From a virus: a stretch of 23,112 bases of DNA. The stretch covers positions 1 to 23,112 of IMG/VR virus record IMGVR_UViG_3300017788_001699; one strand, 5' to 3'. Under the pieces are notes generated by a model, which made no database searches, was not told where the DNA came from, and saw only the letters and a list, made by a program, of their open reading frames with translations. The position numbers were made by a program, and so were the translations under genes. Below, one piece after another: positions 6,407-14,718 of the stretch. The stretch's first letter is position 1. Each line of letters starts with the position of its first letter.

Positions 6407-8221
6407 TTAATCGTTTAAAATGTCTTTTATTTTATTTTCTATTTCATAAATATTCTGTTGTGCTTTGTTCATGTCAAATAAATCATTAAAATCTAATTTT
6501 TCTTCACCCAACATACCCAATATTTTTGATTTCCTACTTTCACTTAGTGGTTCCGATCCTCCCGCCGCTGATTCTGGTGAAGGTGGTGATCCTCCCATTG
6601 CTCCACCCATATCTCCTCCGGCTGATGCGGTTTGTCCACTTTCTTCTGCGGCCTTTCTCTCATCTTCAGATATACCATATTTTGCATCGACATCGTCAAA
6701 CACACCGGAACGCTTAATAACATTCTGAGTATTCTGTAATTCAAATCCCATTGCTCTTTCAAGTCTTTGTTGTTGTAAATCAAGAATAACTTCACTATCA
6801 CTCATACCAAGGATATTTTTCTTAGCCCATGTATGTGATACAGGAAGAATACCAACTTGAGATTGATCGGATGTTGCATCTTTATAAAGAGTAACCTTTT
6901 CTTTCCATTGTTCAATTCTTAATAAATCAGATTGGGCCGATGGGTTAGTTAAAGACAATGAGAAATTACCTAACTCATCCTCAAGTCCAGATAGATAAAG
7001 ATGAATTAAAGCAATCTTATTTAGTTCCTGAATTAATGATTTTTGTATTCTATTAATTGTTCTTGCGAAACGAATATCCATTAAGGCTAAAGTTTTACCT
7101 TCACCCACAACTTCTTCAAAACCTAAGAATGCTTTAGGAATTCTTAAAGCCGCTAATAATTTCTTTTGAATGTATTCAATATCCGCAATTTCACCCAAGT
7201 TTTGTGCACCAGCCAATGTTTCAATTGGGTTAGTTTGTGAGGGGTCACGAACAGGTATAAAATAATCTTGGTCAACCGCCATTTGATTATATCTCATATC
7301 AACTTGTCCATTTCTTGGGTCCGCTATTTGGTCTCTTTTAAATTTATTTGCAACTCTTTGTACATAAGCCTCGATATCTTTGTCATCCATGTTACCAACA
7401 AATACTTTAAACACCCTTCTTTCCGGTGCTCTTGATGTTCTGTAGATTAACATAGCGTCCTCCGCTAAAAGAAGTTGTTTCCATATTCTTCTTATCTTAT
7501 CTAACATTGAAGTACCATATGGAAGTTTTCTGTCGTCACCTAACAATCTAAAATGTGCAATTTCCCAAGATTGAAATTCCATTTCTTTATTTTTCCATTG
7601 GAATCTCAATTCTCTCGACGGTAATTTTAAATCTTTTTCATTACCTGGTGTTTTTGTTGATGCACCTTCAATTCTCTCAATTTCAATATTTGGTAATTGT
7701 TGACAACCGACAATACCTTTTTCGGGGTCCACTTTTAAATAAACAAAGTTATCTCCGTATTTACACAAACCACGAGCCCACATTTGAAGGTTAGTATTGA
7801 TATCTAATTTTTCTTTAAACAAATCTTCTAAAATATTTTTAACTCTATCTGATTCAGAATATATTGTTAGAATTTCACCTTTTTCGGATAATGTAGTTGA
7901 TTCTTCTGCATATATATCGAGAGACGCAGATATTTCAGGAGTGAACTCCATAGATTCATAATCATAATATGCCGCTAGTCTGTTTGGTTCGTAATATACC
8001 GATTGATTATAAAGAGATTGGTCTAATTTTGTCCACTTATCTGCAATGTACTGACTTTGTTGAGCTTGTAACATTGCCTTTTCATATTCTTCTCTACTAT
8101 CGGTTTTTAAAAGTTCATCTTTTGAGAAATTGAAAGAGGGTGCATTCTCGGGTTTTGTTCTACCCGGAAAACCAAATACTCTTGTTAATTTCTGAAATAC
8201 TGTGAGATTATTATCGGCCAT
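6407..8221 (-). CDS. 20: Portal vertex protein, gp20-like
   Basis: This 604-residue protein forms the dodecameric ring at one capsid vertex through which DNA is packaged and to which the neck attaches. T4-type portal features include YESMEFTPEISASLDIYAEE near residue 90 and the region ILTIYSESDRVKNILEDLF. Further on come IWKQLLLAEDAMLIYRTSRA with PERRVF, and IPKAFLGFEEVVGEGKTLAL in the clip and stem portions. The C-terminal tail (about 520-604) is Gly/Ser/Pro-rich and then charged, with possible protease sites LSE|S and LGE|E. T4 gp20 is 524 residues, so the excess is mostly in this tail. It follows the terminase gene after 46 bases. Unlike T4, no tail sheath or tube gene separates them. High confidence. 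Confidence 0.95.
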   Translation of the reverse strand: MADNNLTVFQKLTRVFGFPGRTKPENAPSFNFSKDELLKTDSREEYEKAMLQAQQSQYIADKWTKLDQSLYNQSVYYEPNRLAAYYDYESMEFTPEISASLDIYAEESTTLSEKGEILTIYSESDRVKNILEDLFKEKLDINTNLQMWARGLCKYGDNFVYLKVDPEKGIVGCQQLPNIEIERIEGASTKTPGNEKDLKLPSRELRFQWKNKEMEFQSWEIAHFRLLGDDRKLPYGTSMLDKIRRIWKQLLLAEDAMLIYRTSRAPERRVFKVFVGNMDDKDIEAYVQRVANKFKRDQIADPRNGQVDMRYNQMAVDQDYFIPVRDPSQTNPIETLAGAQNLGEIADIEYIQKKLLAALRIPKAFLGFEEVVGEGKTLALMDIRFARTINRIQKSLIQELNKIALIHLYLSGLEDELGNFSLSLTNPSAQSDLLRIEQWKEKVTLYKDATSDQSQVGILPVSHTWAKKNILGMSDSEVILDLQQQRLERAMGFELQNTQNVIKRSGVFDDVDAKYGISEDERKAAEESGQTASAGGDMGGAMGGSPPSPESAAGGSEPLSESRKSKILGMLGEEKLDFNDLFDMNKAQQNIYEIENKIKDILND

Positions 8222-8267
8222 GTATATAAATAGTTTTGATTATAATATAAACATTTATTCTTAATTA

Positions 8268-10046
8268 TTAAAGGTTTTTCTTCTTACCAAATAACCAAGA
8301 ATATTCTTGATATGCGGATTTTGAATTATTCATTGGGTTATTTTGATGAAAAAACGAGGGGTCTGTCTGAATAGATCCTATCGGGTCTAATGAAGTTCCA
8401 TACGAATAAAAGGTCTTATTTGGTTCGTAAGTTCTTTCGGACATCGCCCAAGATTCTAACATTGCTTTATTTTTTGTATCATTTCTTTGTAATTGATTAA
8501 AACAGATGTCACCGGCATATAGGGCCATAGAAAGACTCATGATTGAATCGTCGTGTGCACCTTTCATGTGGTCGGGTCTTCCATTAATATAAACAAAAGT
8601 GTTTAACTCATTTAATAATCTAGTAGAACGTATTGCAAATCCCTTTCTAACTTGTTCTTCAAACGCGGCCACAATTTGAGTTCTTTTGTTATTAAAATTT
8701 AAACCTGGAATTTTTTCCATTACCTTCTTATTATAATTCCATATATTTTGGGTATTAATACCATCAATATATAGGTTCCTATAATTCATTTCTTGTAACT
8801 TACGAGAAGTTGCAATACCCATACCTCCGGTGATATCAATCACAATAAATGCATCATATAATATACCCCATTTATATGCAATTGCTGCTAAATCATCTGG
8901 TGGTATTTTACCTATGTACTCAACAACCTGCTCTCTATCATCAAAATCCACAATGTTTATTGATGAAAAATCTTCACTATCTCCTCTACTAACATCTACA
9001 CCCATGATATAACGATGTCCCTCTACTGGTTCTTTCCATTGCCAAAAAGTCCCTTGCATATATTTTTCCTTGGGTTGTCTAATCATATTCTTAGCAATGT
9101 TTTCCTGAATTTCACCAGGAATTACACCATCACCTGAACCTAAAAAGTCACACTCTAATTCTTGAGCAATTTTACGTCTATCGTATTTGAATTTTTTTGA
9201 CATTGACTCAAACCAAGACGAGAATGGTTTATAACCCTGCTCAACATATTCTTGATATTTTTCAATATCGAAGTCGTACATAACAACTTCGTCATCATTG
9301 TATTGTTCTCTATTCAACATGTAATGACATATATCATTACACTTAACCCAACGCAAGTCTTTTGTATAACGAGGATCCTTAAACCATCTTAAATCGGTTA
9401 TATGGAAATCGTTTACTCCACGAATTGCTTGGTCATATACACCATAATAAATTGGGTCATAACCATTTGGTGTTGAGATGAGAATAATTTTACCACCCGT
9501 TGATAGGGACGCCATAGATGCGGCCCAAAAGTCGTCACCCGCTTCAATGTATGCCGCTTCGTCAAATATAAGTATAGTTGGTGTATAACCACGAAGTGCA
9601 TCCGCGGATGTAGCAACGGCTTTTACCTCACAACCATTATTTAATCTAAATCTACTTTCAGAATTCTTATCAGGATGAAACCCCACGTTAATCCAATCTG
9701 GCCATTGTTCCAAGAAGTGTCTAACCTTGTTGGCCATTTCAACGGCCGTGTCTCGTTTGTTTGCAATTAAAAGTACTCTATCAGGATTTTCCGGTTTTGC
9801 AAATTGTAATCTTTTAGAAATCCAAGCCGCTGTAACTGTTGTAACACCAGCTTGTCTATATTTTCTAGTTATGTTTTCATTATAATTTTCATAATCATTT
9901 AATAATTGAATTTGATCAGGAAATAATTCTAATGGTACATATTTTTTTTGTGTATTATCGAATGTTTGTAGATATGTCTTAAGAGCATAAGGTGTATCCT
10001 TAATAATCTTAGCATACTCTTTTAATTGTTCTAATTTCGAATTCAT
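8268..10046 (-). CDS. 17: Large terminase subunit, gp17-like
   Basis: The 592-residue packaging motor comprises an N-terminal ATPase and a C-terminal RNase H-like nuclease. The Walker A equivalent is KYRQAGVTT (62-70). The usual P-loop Lys of T4 (SRQLGKTT) is replaced by Val, with upstream basic residues Lys62 and Arg64 available. Walker B and catalytic Glu are in ILIFDEAAYIE (Asp162, Glu163). ISTPNG (190-195) is the coupling motif. Nuclease acids are seen in MGVDVSRGD (Asp351), IVIDITGGMG (Asp404) and GAHDDSI (Asp499/500). Length is near T4 gp17 (610). A terminator hairpin separates it from the upstream gene, so it may have its own transcription start. No small terminase (gp16) gene was recognised here. 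Confidence 0.96.
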   Translation of the reverse strand: MNSKLEQLKEYAKIIKDTPYALKTYLQTFDNTQKKYVPLELFPDQIQLLNDYENYNENITRKYRQAGVTTVTAAWISKRLQFAKPENPDRVLLIANKRDTAVEMANKVRHFLEQWPDWINVGFHPDKNSESRFRLNNGCEVKAVATSADALRGYTPTILIFDEAAYIEAGDDFWAASMASLSTGGKIILISTPNGYDPIYYGVYDQAIRGVNDFHITDLRWFKDPRYTKDLRWVKCNDICHYMLNREQYNDDEVVMYDFDIEKYQEYVEQGYKPFSSWFESMSKKFKYDRRKIAQELECDFLGSGDGVIPGEIQENIAKNMIRQPKEKYMQGTFWQWKEPVEGHRYIMGVDVSRGDSEDFSSINIVDFDDREQVVEYIGKIPPDDLAAIAYKWGILYDAFIVIDITGGMGIATSRKLQEMNYRNLYIDGINTQNIWNYNKKVMEKIPGLNFNNKRTQIVAAFEEQVRKGFAIRSTRLLNELNTFVYINGRPDHMKGAHDDSIMSLSMALYAGDICFNQLQRNDTKNKAMLESWAMSERTYEPNKTFYSYGTSLDPIGSIQTDPSFFHQNNPMNNSKSAYQEYSWLFGKKKNL

Positions 10047-10060
10047 ATATAATAAATATG

Positions 10061-10084
10061 AAAAAAGGTGGATTAACCACCTTT
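10061..10084 (-). terminator. Terminator upstream of the terminase gene
   Basis: AAAGGTGG (10064-10071) pairs with CCACCTTT (10077-10084) around loop ATTAA. Read on the minus strand the hairpin starts 2 bases after the stop of the 453-aa gene and is followed by a T-run, so it should end or attenuate transcription before gp17. Confidence 0.75.
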
Positions 10085-10086
10085 GT

Positions 10087-11448
10087 TTATCTTACGGGAA
10101 CTAACTCACCACCATCATCTTCATCTTCATCTTCATCGTCGTCAAAATTAATTGACCCACTAATACCTATTGACCTTAAATAACTATCCATATCACCGTC
10201 TTCAGTTTCTTCTGTTGCGTCTTCTAAATCATCTCTAAACATTGCAACTGACTCTTCATACTCTTGGTCATTAAACATTTTATTAATACCATCCATTAGT
10301 TGATTCATCATTCTTTTACCTCTATCAGAACCACCTAAAACCTCTTTCATAAAAACTAAAAACTTTTTAGCTGGTAATTTAAAAATCTCAACAAGTAAGT
10401 AGTTTTGTAATTCTATTTTATTTTCATCTGTAAAAATATCTTCAGGAAACTGTCTTCTAATTCTATCCCAAATCGCGGGACCTAATCTTAAATCCCACAT
10501 TTCTTTTTCTAAGGTGTCTTCTGTATCTTCAATATCTGTAAAATCACCCTCAGGTCTACCTTGTAGAGCAAATAATTCTAATGTTCCTTTAATTAATTCG
10601 TGTACTAAAACAGGAAAATTAATACCTCTTGCAACAACTTTTCCAGGTCCACCTTCTTCCTCAGGTCCTTCTGCACTTTCTTTACCTGCAGCAGATCCAC
10701 CTAAGTTTTTAATCATTTGATCACTAATCTGCCAATAAGTAATATCATTTATTGACATTAATGTTCCGTATAAATTAAGAATGTTTGGATTACCTGTAAT
10801 TTGTTCTAATCTTTCTGGTACCAAATGAAACATATAGTGACCTTTTTTAGAAGCTCCTTGAATGATAGCATTTATCATTCTTCTTTTAGCCTTTTCTAAA
10901 TCTAAATTTTGTAACTCATTAAAAATTTCTATCTCATTTTCAACATCAACCTGTTCGGGATTTTCTTCATTTTCTTCGTCATGTCCAAAATCTTCCATGT
11001 CGATTTCACCCATACCAACTATCTTTGCATCAAATTCTATTGCTCCTTCGGGTATACCCATTTCTTTCATCACCAATTCCACAGCTAATTGTTCTAACTC
11101 TTCTCTATGATTAGATTCAATTTGGACCACAGTATTGTGAGCATTCATTAATGTTTGTTGAAGTTGCATTACCCCTTCCATTCCTCTTTGTACAGGGGTT
11201 CTATCACCAAGATATCTTCTAAGATTTTCTACTACTTGTCTATATCTTTCTGAAGCCAAAACTTCTTGAAAATTCTTATTTGGTTCTTCTCCAGTAGTTG
11301 GTAATGGGGTTTTTTTCAAAGGCGTATCTCCTTGTGATAACTTGTCCTGTAAACCTTGATCGGGTCTGTCAGGTGTATCGAAATCCATTGCCATTTCTTT
11401 AATATTGTTTTCTATTAAAGATAACAAATTTTTCTTACTTATTTGCAT
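10087..11448 (-). CDS. Large acidic head-module protein, function unknown
   Basis: A 453-residue acidic protein with no enzyme motif that I can name. A short basic N-terminus (MQISKKNLLSLIENNIKE) ends in IKE at residues 16-18, a possible prohead-protease site like those of T4 internal proteins. Charged helical stretches follow, with a Glu-rich patch around 155-170 and a Gly/Glu-rich linker around 250-270. A more conserved-looking section is INFPVLVHELIKGTLELFAL. HELIK resembles but does not complete a HExxH metalloprotease motif. The C-terminus is strongly Asp/Glu-rich (DDDEDEDEDDGG). It overlaps the preceding gene by 14 bases. Composition and location suggest a virion-internal or assembly protein. 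Confidence 0.75.
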   Translation of the reverse strand: MQISKKNLLSLIENNIKEMAMDFDTPDRPDQGLQDKLSQGDTPLKKTPLPTTGEEPNKNFQEVLASERYRQVVENLRRYLGDRTPVQRGMEGVMQLQQTLMNAHNTVVQIESNHREELEQLAVELVMKEMGIPEGAIEFDAKIVGMGEIDMEDFGHDEENEENPEQVDVENEIEIFNELQNLDLEKAKRRMINAIIQGASKKGHYMFHLVPERLEQITGNPNILNLYGTLMSINDITYWQISDQMIKNLGGSAAGKESAEGPEEEGGPGKVVARGINFPVLVHELIKGTLELFALQGRPEGDFTDIEDTEDTLEKEMWDLRLGPAIWDRIRRQFPEDIFTDENKIELQNYLLVEIFKLPAKKFLVFMKEVLGGSDRGKRMMNQLMDGINKMFNDQEYEESVAMFRDDLEDATEETEDGDMDSYLRSIGISGSINFDDDEDEDEDDGGELVPVR

Positions 11449-12124
11449 CCTTCTTCTCTTTTAATGCCTTTGGTTTAGATTTTTCACCTGGTTTAGGAGA
11501 ATAAGGTGTTCTTGGTTTTGTACCTGGATCAACTTTAGGTTTTGTTGGTGCGGGTTTTGTTGTTGGTGAGGCCTCTTTTACTTCCGTATTTGAAATTGCA
11601 TCATAACTCATAAATTCAGGAACACCATTGTGACCTTTTCTAACATTAGGACCAACCTCAACCTCATTTAATTTAGTTTGAATTAATTCCATTATTTCAC
11701 CTTTTGAAGTCATAGAATGAAAATTATCTTCAGCAATTGTTTCTAACCAATTTTTAACTTCTACATTTTCTTTTTTAACAACAGCACTTTTCTTTTTGTT
11801 TTTTAATTCTTTGTCAAAAAATTTAATCACACCTTCTTCTCCACCTAAATCTTTAAGTGCCTTATCGTATATGGTTTCTTTTTTCTTTTTCTTTTTTGAT
11901 TCATCGATGTCACCCTCTTCACCAACAACTCTTATTGGAGTATTTGGGTCTTTAGCTGCGGCTTGTAAGGTTGGACTTTTTTTAATATCAGCCATAGTTG
12001 CGGTCAGTGCCTCACCTAACATTCTTTTGGATAAATCACCTAATTGTTTATCTGATAGATTTACCAATGTTTTTTCTGATAAACCTTCATTTATAAGTTT
12101 TTGGACTAATTCAAACCTTTTCAT
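11435..12124 (-). CDS. Lys-rich probable internal head protein
   Basis: A 229-residue, largely disordered, very Lys-rich protein that I do not recognise. The N-terminal 38 residues form a compact helical segment (MKRFELVQKLINEGLSEKTL ... LSKRMLGE) ending LGE|A, a good match to the (I/L)xE rule for gp21-type cleavage. The C-terminal 50 residues are Pro/Lys/Thr-rich (TKPAPTKPKVDPGTKPRTP). Such proteins in T4-like virions are often packaged with DNA or act in the core. The ATG overlaps the upstream stop (ATGA) and the 3' end overlaps the next gene by 14 bases, so it is translationally coupled on both sides. Confidence 0.72.
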   Translation of the reverse strand: MKRFELVQKLINEGLSEKTLVNLSDKQLGDLSKRMLGEALTATMADIKKSPTLQAAAKDPNTPIRVVGEEGDIDESKKKKKKETIYDKALKDLGGEEGVIKFFDKELKNKKKSAVVKKENVEVKNWLETIAEDNFHSMTSKGEIMELIQTKLNEVEVGPNVRKGHNGVPEFMSYDAISNTEVKEASPTTKPAPTKPKVDPGTKPRTPYSPKPGEKSKPKALKEKKDANK

Positions 12125-12522
12125 GATTCTTTAAATTTTATTTCTTCTTTTAATAAGTGATAATTTCTTTGTTTTAATTTTTTGGTTACAGACTCAACAG
12201 ATTCACCAAACCTAAATGATAATCTATCAAATTCACCATCAAAATCAAACTTTTCCCAAGCTAATGCAATTACATTATCCACAGCATCAATAACTCCGAA
12301 ATAATCGGAGTTTTGAACTAATTCTAAATCTAAATCTGTATTTTTCAATAAACCAACCAAATCAACATATTGAATGTCTGGTGATTTACTTTGTTGAGTT
12401 GATGATGCGGGTATAACAAACCATTCCTCTACGTCAAGATCAGTTGATTTACTGAAGATAAATTCGTACTGTTTTTGACCTTTGTAATCTGAACCGATTT
12501 CATTAACATAGATTAATACCAT
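12121..12522 (-). CDS. Hypothetical 133-aa head-module protein
   Basis: Not recognised. It is an acidic 133-residue protein without signal peptide or membrane helix. It opens with a beta-type segment (MVLIYVNEIGSDYKGQKQYE) and then FIFSKSTDLDVEEWFVIPAS. A mixed middle section follows (DYFGVIDAVDNVIALAWEKF), and the basic tail has KKLKQRNYHLLKEEIKFKES. The fold may be a small alpha/beta domain. It sits 2 bases after the preceding gene and overlaps the next by 4, so it belongs to the four-gene set expressed ahead of the terminase. A structural or assembly role is positional inference only. Confidence 0.7.
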   Translation of the reverse strand: MVLIYVNEIGSDYKGQKQYEFIFSKSTDLDVEEWFVIPASSTQQSKSPDIQYVDLVGLLKNTDLDLELVQNSDYFGVIDAVDNVIALAWEKFDFDGEFDRLSFRFGESVESVTKKLKQRNYHLLKEEIKFKES

Positions 12523-12524
12523 TA

Positions 12525-13565
12525 TTAATTAAAATATTTACTTAGTGTCTCACCAACAGCTTGGTTAATACTATTTTTTATTTCATCTAAATCAATCTCT
12601 TTCTCTTCGTCCATTTGAGGAGTCTCATCTATATCTGCATATTTTCTTAATTCATCATCTTCACCCATTTCACCAACCATATCAACTGGAGTATCAATAA
12701 AAGACTCTAAAGCCGCCATAGCGTCTATTTCACCTAAATCTTCTTCTGGTGCAGGTTCCTCTGCGGGAACTTCTTCGTCACCCATTGATGGTTCTTCAGC
12801 TGGAACTTCTTCCTCTCCTCCCATTTCATCTTCTTCTCTTTCGAACTTCTTACCTATTTCCTCAATATCCTCGTCTTCCAATTTATCTAAATCAACGGCC
12901 GAAATAACCATATTAAGAACATACTTAATATCATCACTCTCCATTTTATCTTTTTGATCTCTTAATTCTTGACCTAACTTACCAGCGAATTTTTGAACTT
13001 CAGCCATGTAGTCAGAACGTTTTGATTCACCACCTTCCTCTCCTTCAGGACCCATAGATGGTTCTTCCGTTGAACCCACTTCAGGTGATTCCATATCGGG
13101 TGCGGGTGAATCTGCAGAAGGTTCTGTTGCCATAGGAGGTAACTCACTAGCCGAATCAGAAGGAGCTGCAGGTGGTAAATCCATCGGAGGTTCAGCCATC
13201 GGGGCCTCTTCCTGAGATGGTTTTGTTTTTAAAACATATTTTGTTGCTTCTTGTAATTCTTCTTGACCCTTTAAAAGTTCCAATCTCTTAAGTGCTTCAG
13301 AATATGATGAAAACTTATTCTTATTCTTCATAAACATACCACCTATATAATCTAATGATTGTTCATTTAGACCTCTTTTTACATAGTATCCATCCTTTTC
13401 TCTTACAATACCATATACACCACCGGTTTTAGCTTCTGACACCAATTCAGGTGAAGTTTTTGTGGATTTATTATTCGAGTTCTTGTAGTATGTTAATTCG
13501 AGGATTCTTTTTAGTTTGTCATCACCCGATAACTTTTCACTACCTATTGGTTTTAAATCTGCCAT
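12525..13565 (-). CDS. Acidic probable head core/accessory protein, first gene of the head module
   Basis: A 346-residue protein of unknown family. Residues 1-110 are folded-looking and basic, with EAKTGGVYGIVREKDGYYVK, a small beta-type unit repeated in style by RGLNEQSLDYIGGMFMKNKN. The rest is disordered and rich in Pro, Glu, Ser and Met. Repeated PAEEPSMGDEE/PAEEPAPEED motifs occur around 250-280, followed by an acidic helical tail. LQE|A at 104-107 marks a possible protease boundary between the folded and disordered parts. The scaffold gp22 has the same acidic style, so a core role is plausible. It is the promoter-proximal gene of the head module, 33 bases downstream of an extended TATTTATA element. 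Confidence 0.72.
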   Translation of the reverse strand: MADLKPIGSEKLSGDDKLKRILELTYYKNSNNKSTKTSPELVSEAKTGGVYGIVREKDGYYVKRGLNEQSLDYIGGMFMKNKNKFSSYSEALKRLELLKGQEELQEATKYVLKTKPSQEEAPMAEPPMDLPPAAPSDSASELPPMATEPSADSPAPDMESPEVGSTEEPSMGPEGEEGGESKRSDYMAEVQKFAGKLGQELRDQKDKMESDDIKYVLNMVISAVDLDKLEDEDIEEIGKKFEREEDEMGGEEEVPAEEPSMGDEEVPAEEPAPEEDLGEIDAMAALESFIDTPVDMVGEMGEDDELRKYADIDETPQMDEEKEIDLDEIKNSINQAVGETLSKYFN

Positions 13566-13598
13566 TTTTTAAAAATTAAGATTGACTTATTCTTATCC

Positions 13599-13618
13599 TA
13601 TAAATACATAGATATATA
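13599..13618 (-). promoter_or_regulatory. Extended TATTTATA element upstream of the head module
   Basis: On the plus strand TATAAATACATAGATATATA; on the minus (coding) strand it ends in TATTTATA, 33 bases before the first ATG of the module. It is 19/20 identical to the element upstream of gp21. Best explained as a phage promoter, possibly recognised by a phage-encoded or modified sigma factor. Confidence 0.5.
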
Positions 13619-13635
13619 GAAAAAAATAAGTCTAT

Positions 13636-14409
13636 TTATTGTGTTATGGACAATTTTTTGTCCGTTATTGTGTTTTTTAAATCTAATAGTTTCTTGATGT
13701 ACCCGTTTCTTCTTAATAATTTAAACGTTAGATTCTCATATGAATACTCCCCACCACTCTCTAAACCACTTTGTCTAAATTTTTTGATTTTTTTTCTTAA
13801 GTCTTCAATCTTTAATAAAACATTTTCTTTTTCATCAGAATTAACAAGACCATCGATTTTTTTAGCGAATTCCTCACCCTTATCTAAAATCTTTCTATCA
13901 TCAATATTAGGTGTTTCTTTCTTGGGTTGAATAATCCAATCATCGTTTAACACAGAATAAACCCCTGAGGAAATGTGTGGTTCATTGACATCTTGAACAT
14001 AAAGTTCAACATCAAGACCCTTAATTTTAATATTATGTTTTTCATTCCATACATTTTTTTTCGCATCGAAAAACTCCTTCATTATTGAATGTAATGCGAT
14101 TGAATCTTTTTTATTATCTTTATCTAATTCATCTAAATCGATTAAAACATGTAAATCAACATCAGAGTATTCAGACCAATTGTAATTTGCTAATGAGCCA
14201 GTGAGGACTATATCGTGTATGAAAAATTCAACACCTAAGGAGTCAATAAAGTCATCAGATATTTGTAATAACCTTTTTCTGACATCCTCCCTCATTTTTA
14301 AGGTTGGTCTATGAAAAATCAATGAACATAGTGTATCCTTTGTTTTAAAAGATTTTACTATCTTTTCATCTCCTTCCCTATCCTCAATCAATTCTTCAAA
14401 TAAACTCAT
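13636..14409 (-). CDS. Polymerase-beta-type nucleotidyltransferase
   Basis: A 257-residue protein with the minimal nucleotidyltransferase signature LTGSLANYNWSEYSDVDLHV. This supplies the GS pair (71-72) and the two metal-binding acids of DxD (Asp83, Asp85). A third acid is likely Glu135 in GLDVELYVQD. The C-terminal 100 residues are helical and basic (DLRKKIKKFRQSG), perhaps the nucleic-acid or partner-binding part. Such enzymes transfer an NMP to RNA, protein or small molecules; the target cannot be read from the sequence. Related stand-alone versions are frequent in T4-like phages of other hosts. The start overlaps the KTSC gene stop (ATGA), so the two are co-translated. Confidence 0.82.
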   Translation of the reverse strand: MSLFEELIEDREGDEKIVKSFKTKDTLCSLIFHRPTLKMREDVRKRLLQISDDFIDSLGVEFFIHDIVLTGSLANYNWSEYSDVDLHVLIDLDELDKDNKKDSIALHSIMKEFFDAKKNVWNEKHNIKIKGLDVELYVQDVNEPHISSGVYSVLNDDWIIQPKKETPNIDDRKILDKGEEFAKKIDGLVNSDEKENVLLKIEDLRKKIKKFRQSGLESGGEYSYENLTFKLLRRNGYIKKLLDLKNTITDKKLSITQ

Positions 14410-14651
14410 CCTACTTTGGTATATTTGTAACTTCTTGAGATATTCTCGTTGAAGTATTTTCCTTGGGATTTAGCCATTCTAAATTTTGTAAACATTTCCC
14501 ACGGAACATTATTATATTCATAAATAGCACCACTATTAAAAGTCACCGATAAATCCTTAGATTCGGTGTTGTAAGATGCGGACTTCAAGTTCGAGGATTC
14601 AATAATCACCTCAATCATGTTACCCTCAATTTTTTCTGATAAAATAGCCAT
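14406..14651 (-). CDS. KTSC-domain protein
   Basis: The ATG at 14651 gives an 81-residue protein; an in-frame TTG at 14687 would add 12 hydrophobic residues and is less likely. Nearly the whole chain is one KTSC domain (the domain also found at the C-terminus of some lysyl-tRNA synthetases). It has the SSNLKSASYN motif, then GAIYEYNNVPWEMFTKF, then AKSQGKYFNENISRSY. The domain is predicted to bind RNA or protein, but no firm function is established. Small stand-alone KTSC proteins are common in phages. It overlaps the nucleotidyltransferase gene by 4 bases, suggesting linked roles, possibly in RNA metabolism. A TATTTATA octamer lies 24 bases upstream. Confidence 0.85.
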   Translation of the reverse strand: MAILSEKIEGNMIEVIIESSNLKSASYNTESKDLSVTFNSGAIYEYNNVPWEMFTKFRMAKSQGKYFNENISRSYKYTKVG

Positions 14652-14675
14652 AGTCTTTTTATGAATAATATAACA

Positions 14676-14683
14676 TATAAATA
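14676..14683 (-). promoter_or_regulatory. TATTTATA octamer upstream of the KTSC gene
   Basis: The minus strand reads TATTTATA, 24 bases before the preferred ATG at 14651 and just past the Hsp20 terminator. It is a candidate promoter core shared with the head-module elements. Confidence 0.3.
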
Positions 14684-14689
14684 TCAAAT

Positions 14690-14714
14690 AAAAAACCCCA
14701 CATAAGTGGGGTTT
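14690..14714 (-). terminator. Terminator after hsp20
   Basis: AAACCCCAC (14693-14701), loop ATAA, GTGGGGTTT (14706-14714): a 9-bp perfect stem. Read on the minus strand it is followed by a T-run, 5 bases after the Hsp20 stop. Confidence 0.85.
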
Positions 14715-14718
14715 AGTT

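Noticed and set aside
8225-8232. TATAAATA octamer just upstream of the portal gene
   Set aside because: It lies 3 bases from the ATG, too close to act as a promoter for that gene, and does not extend to the 20-bp element.
10600-10630. HELIK in the 453-aa protein as a metalloprotease site
   Set aside because: The second His of HExxH is absent and no downstream zinc ligand pattern is visible.
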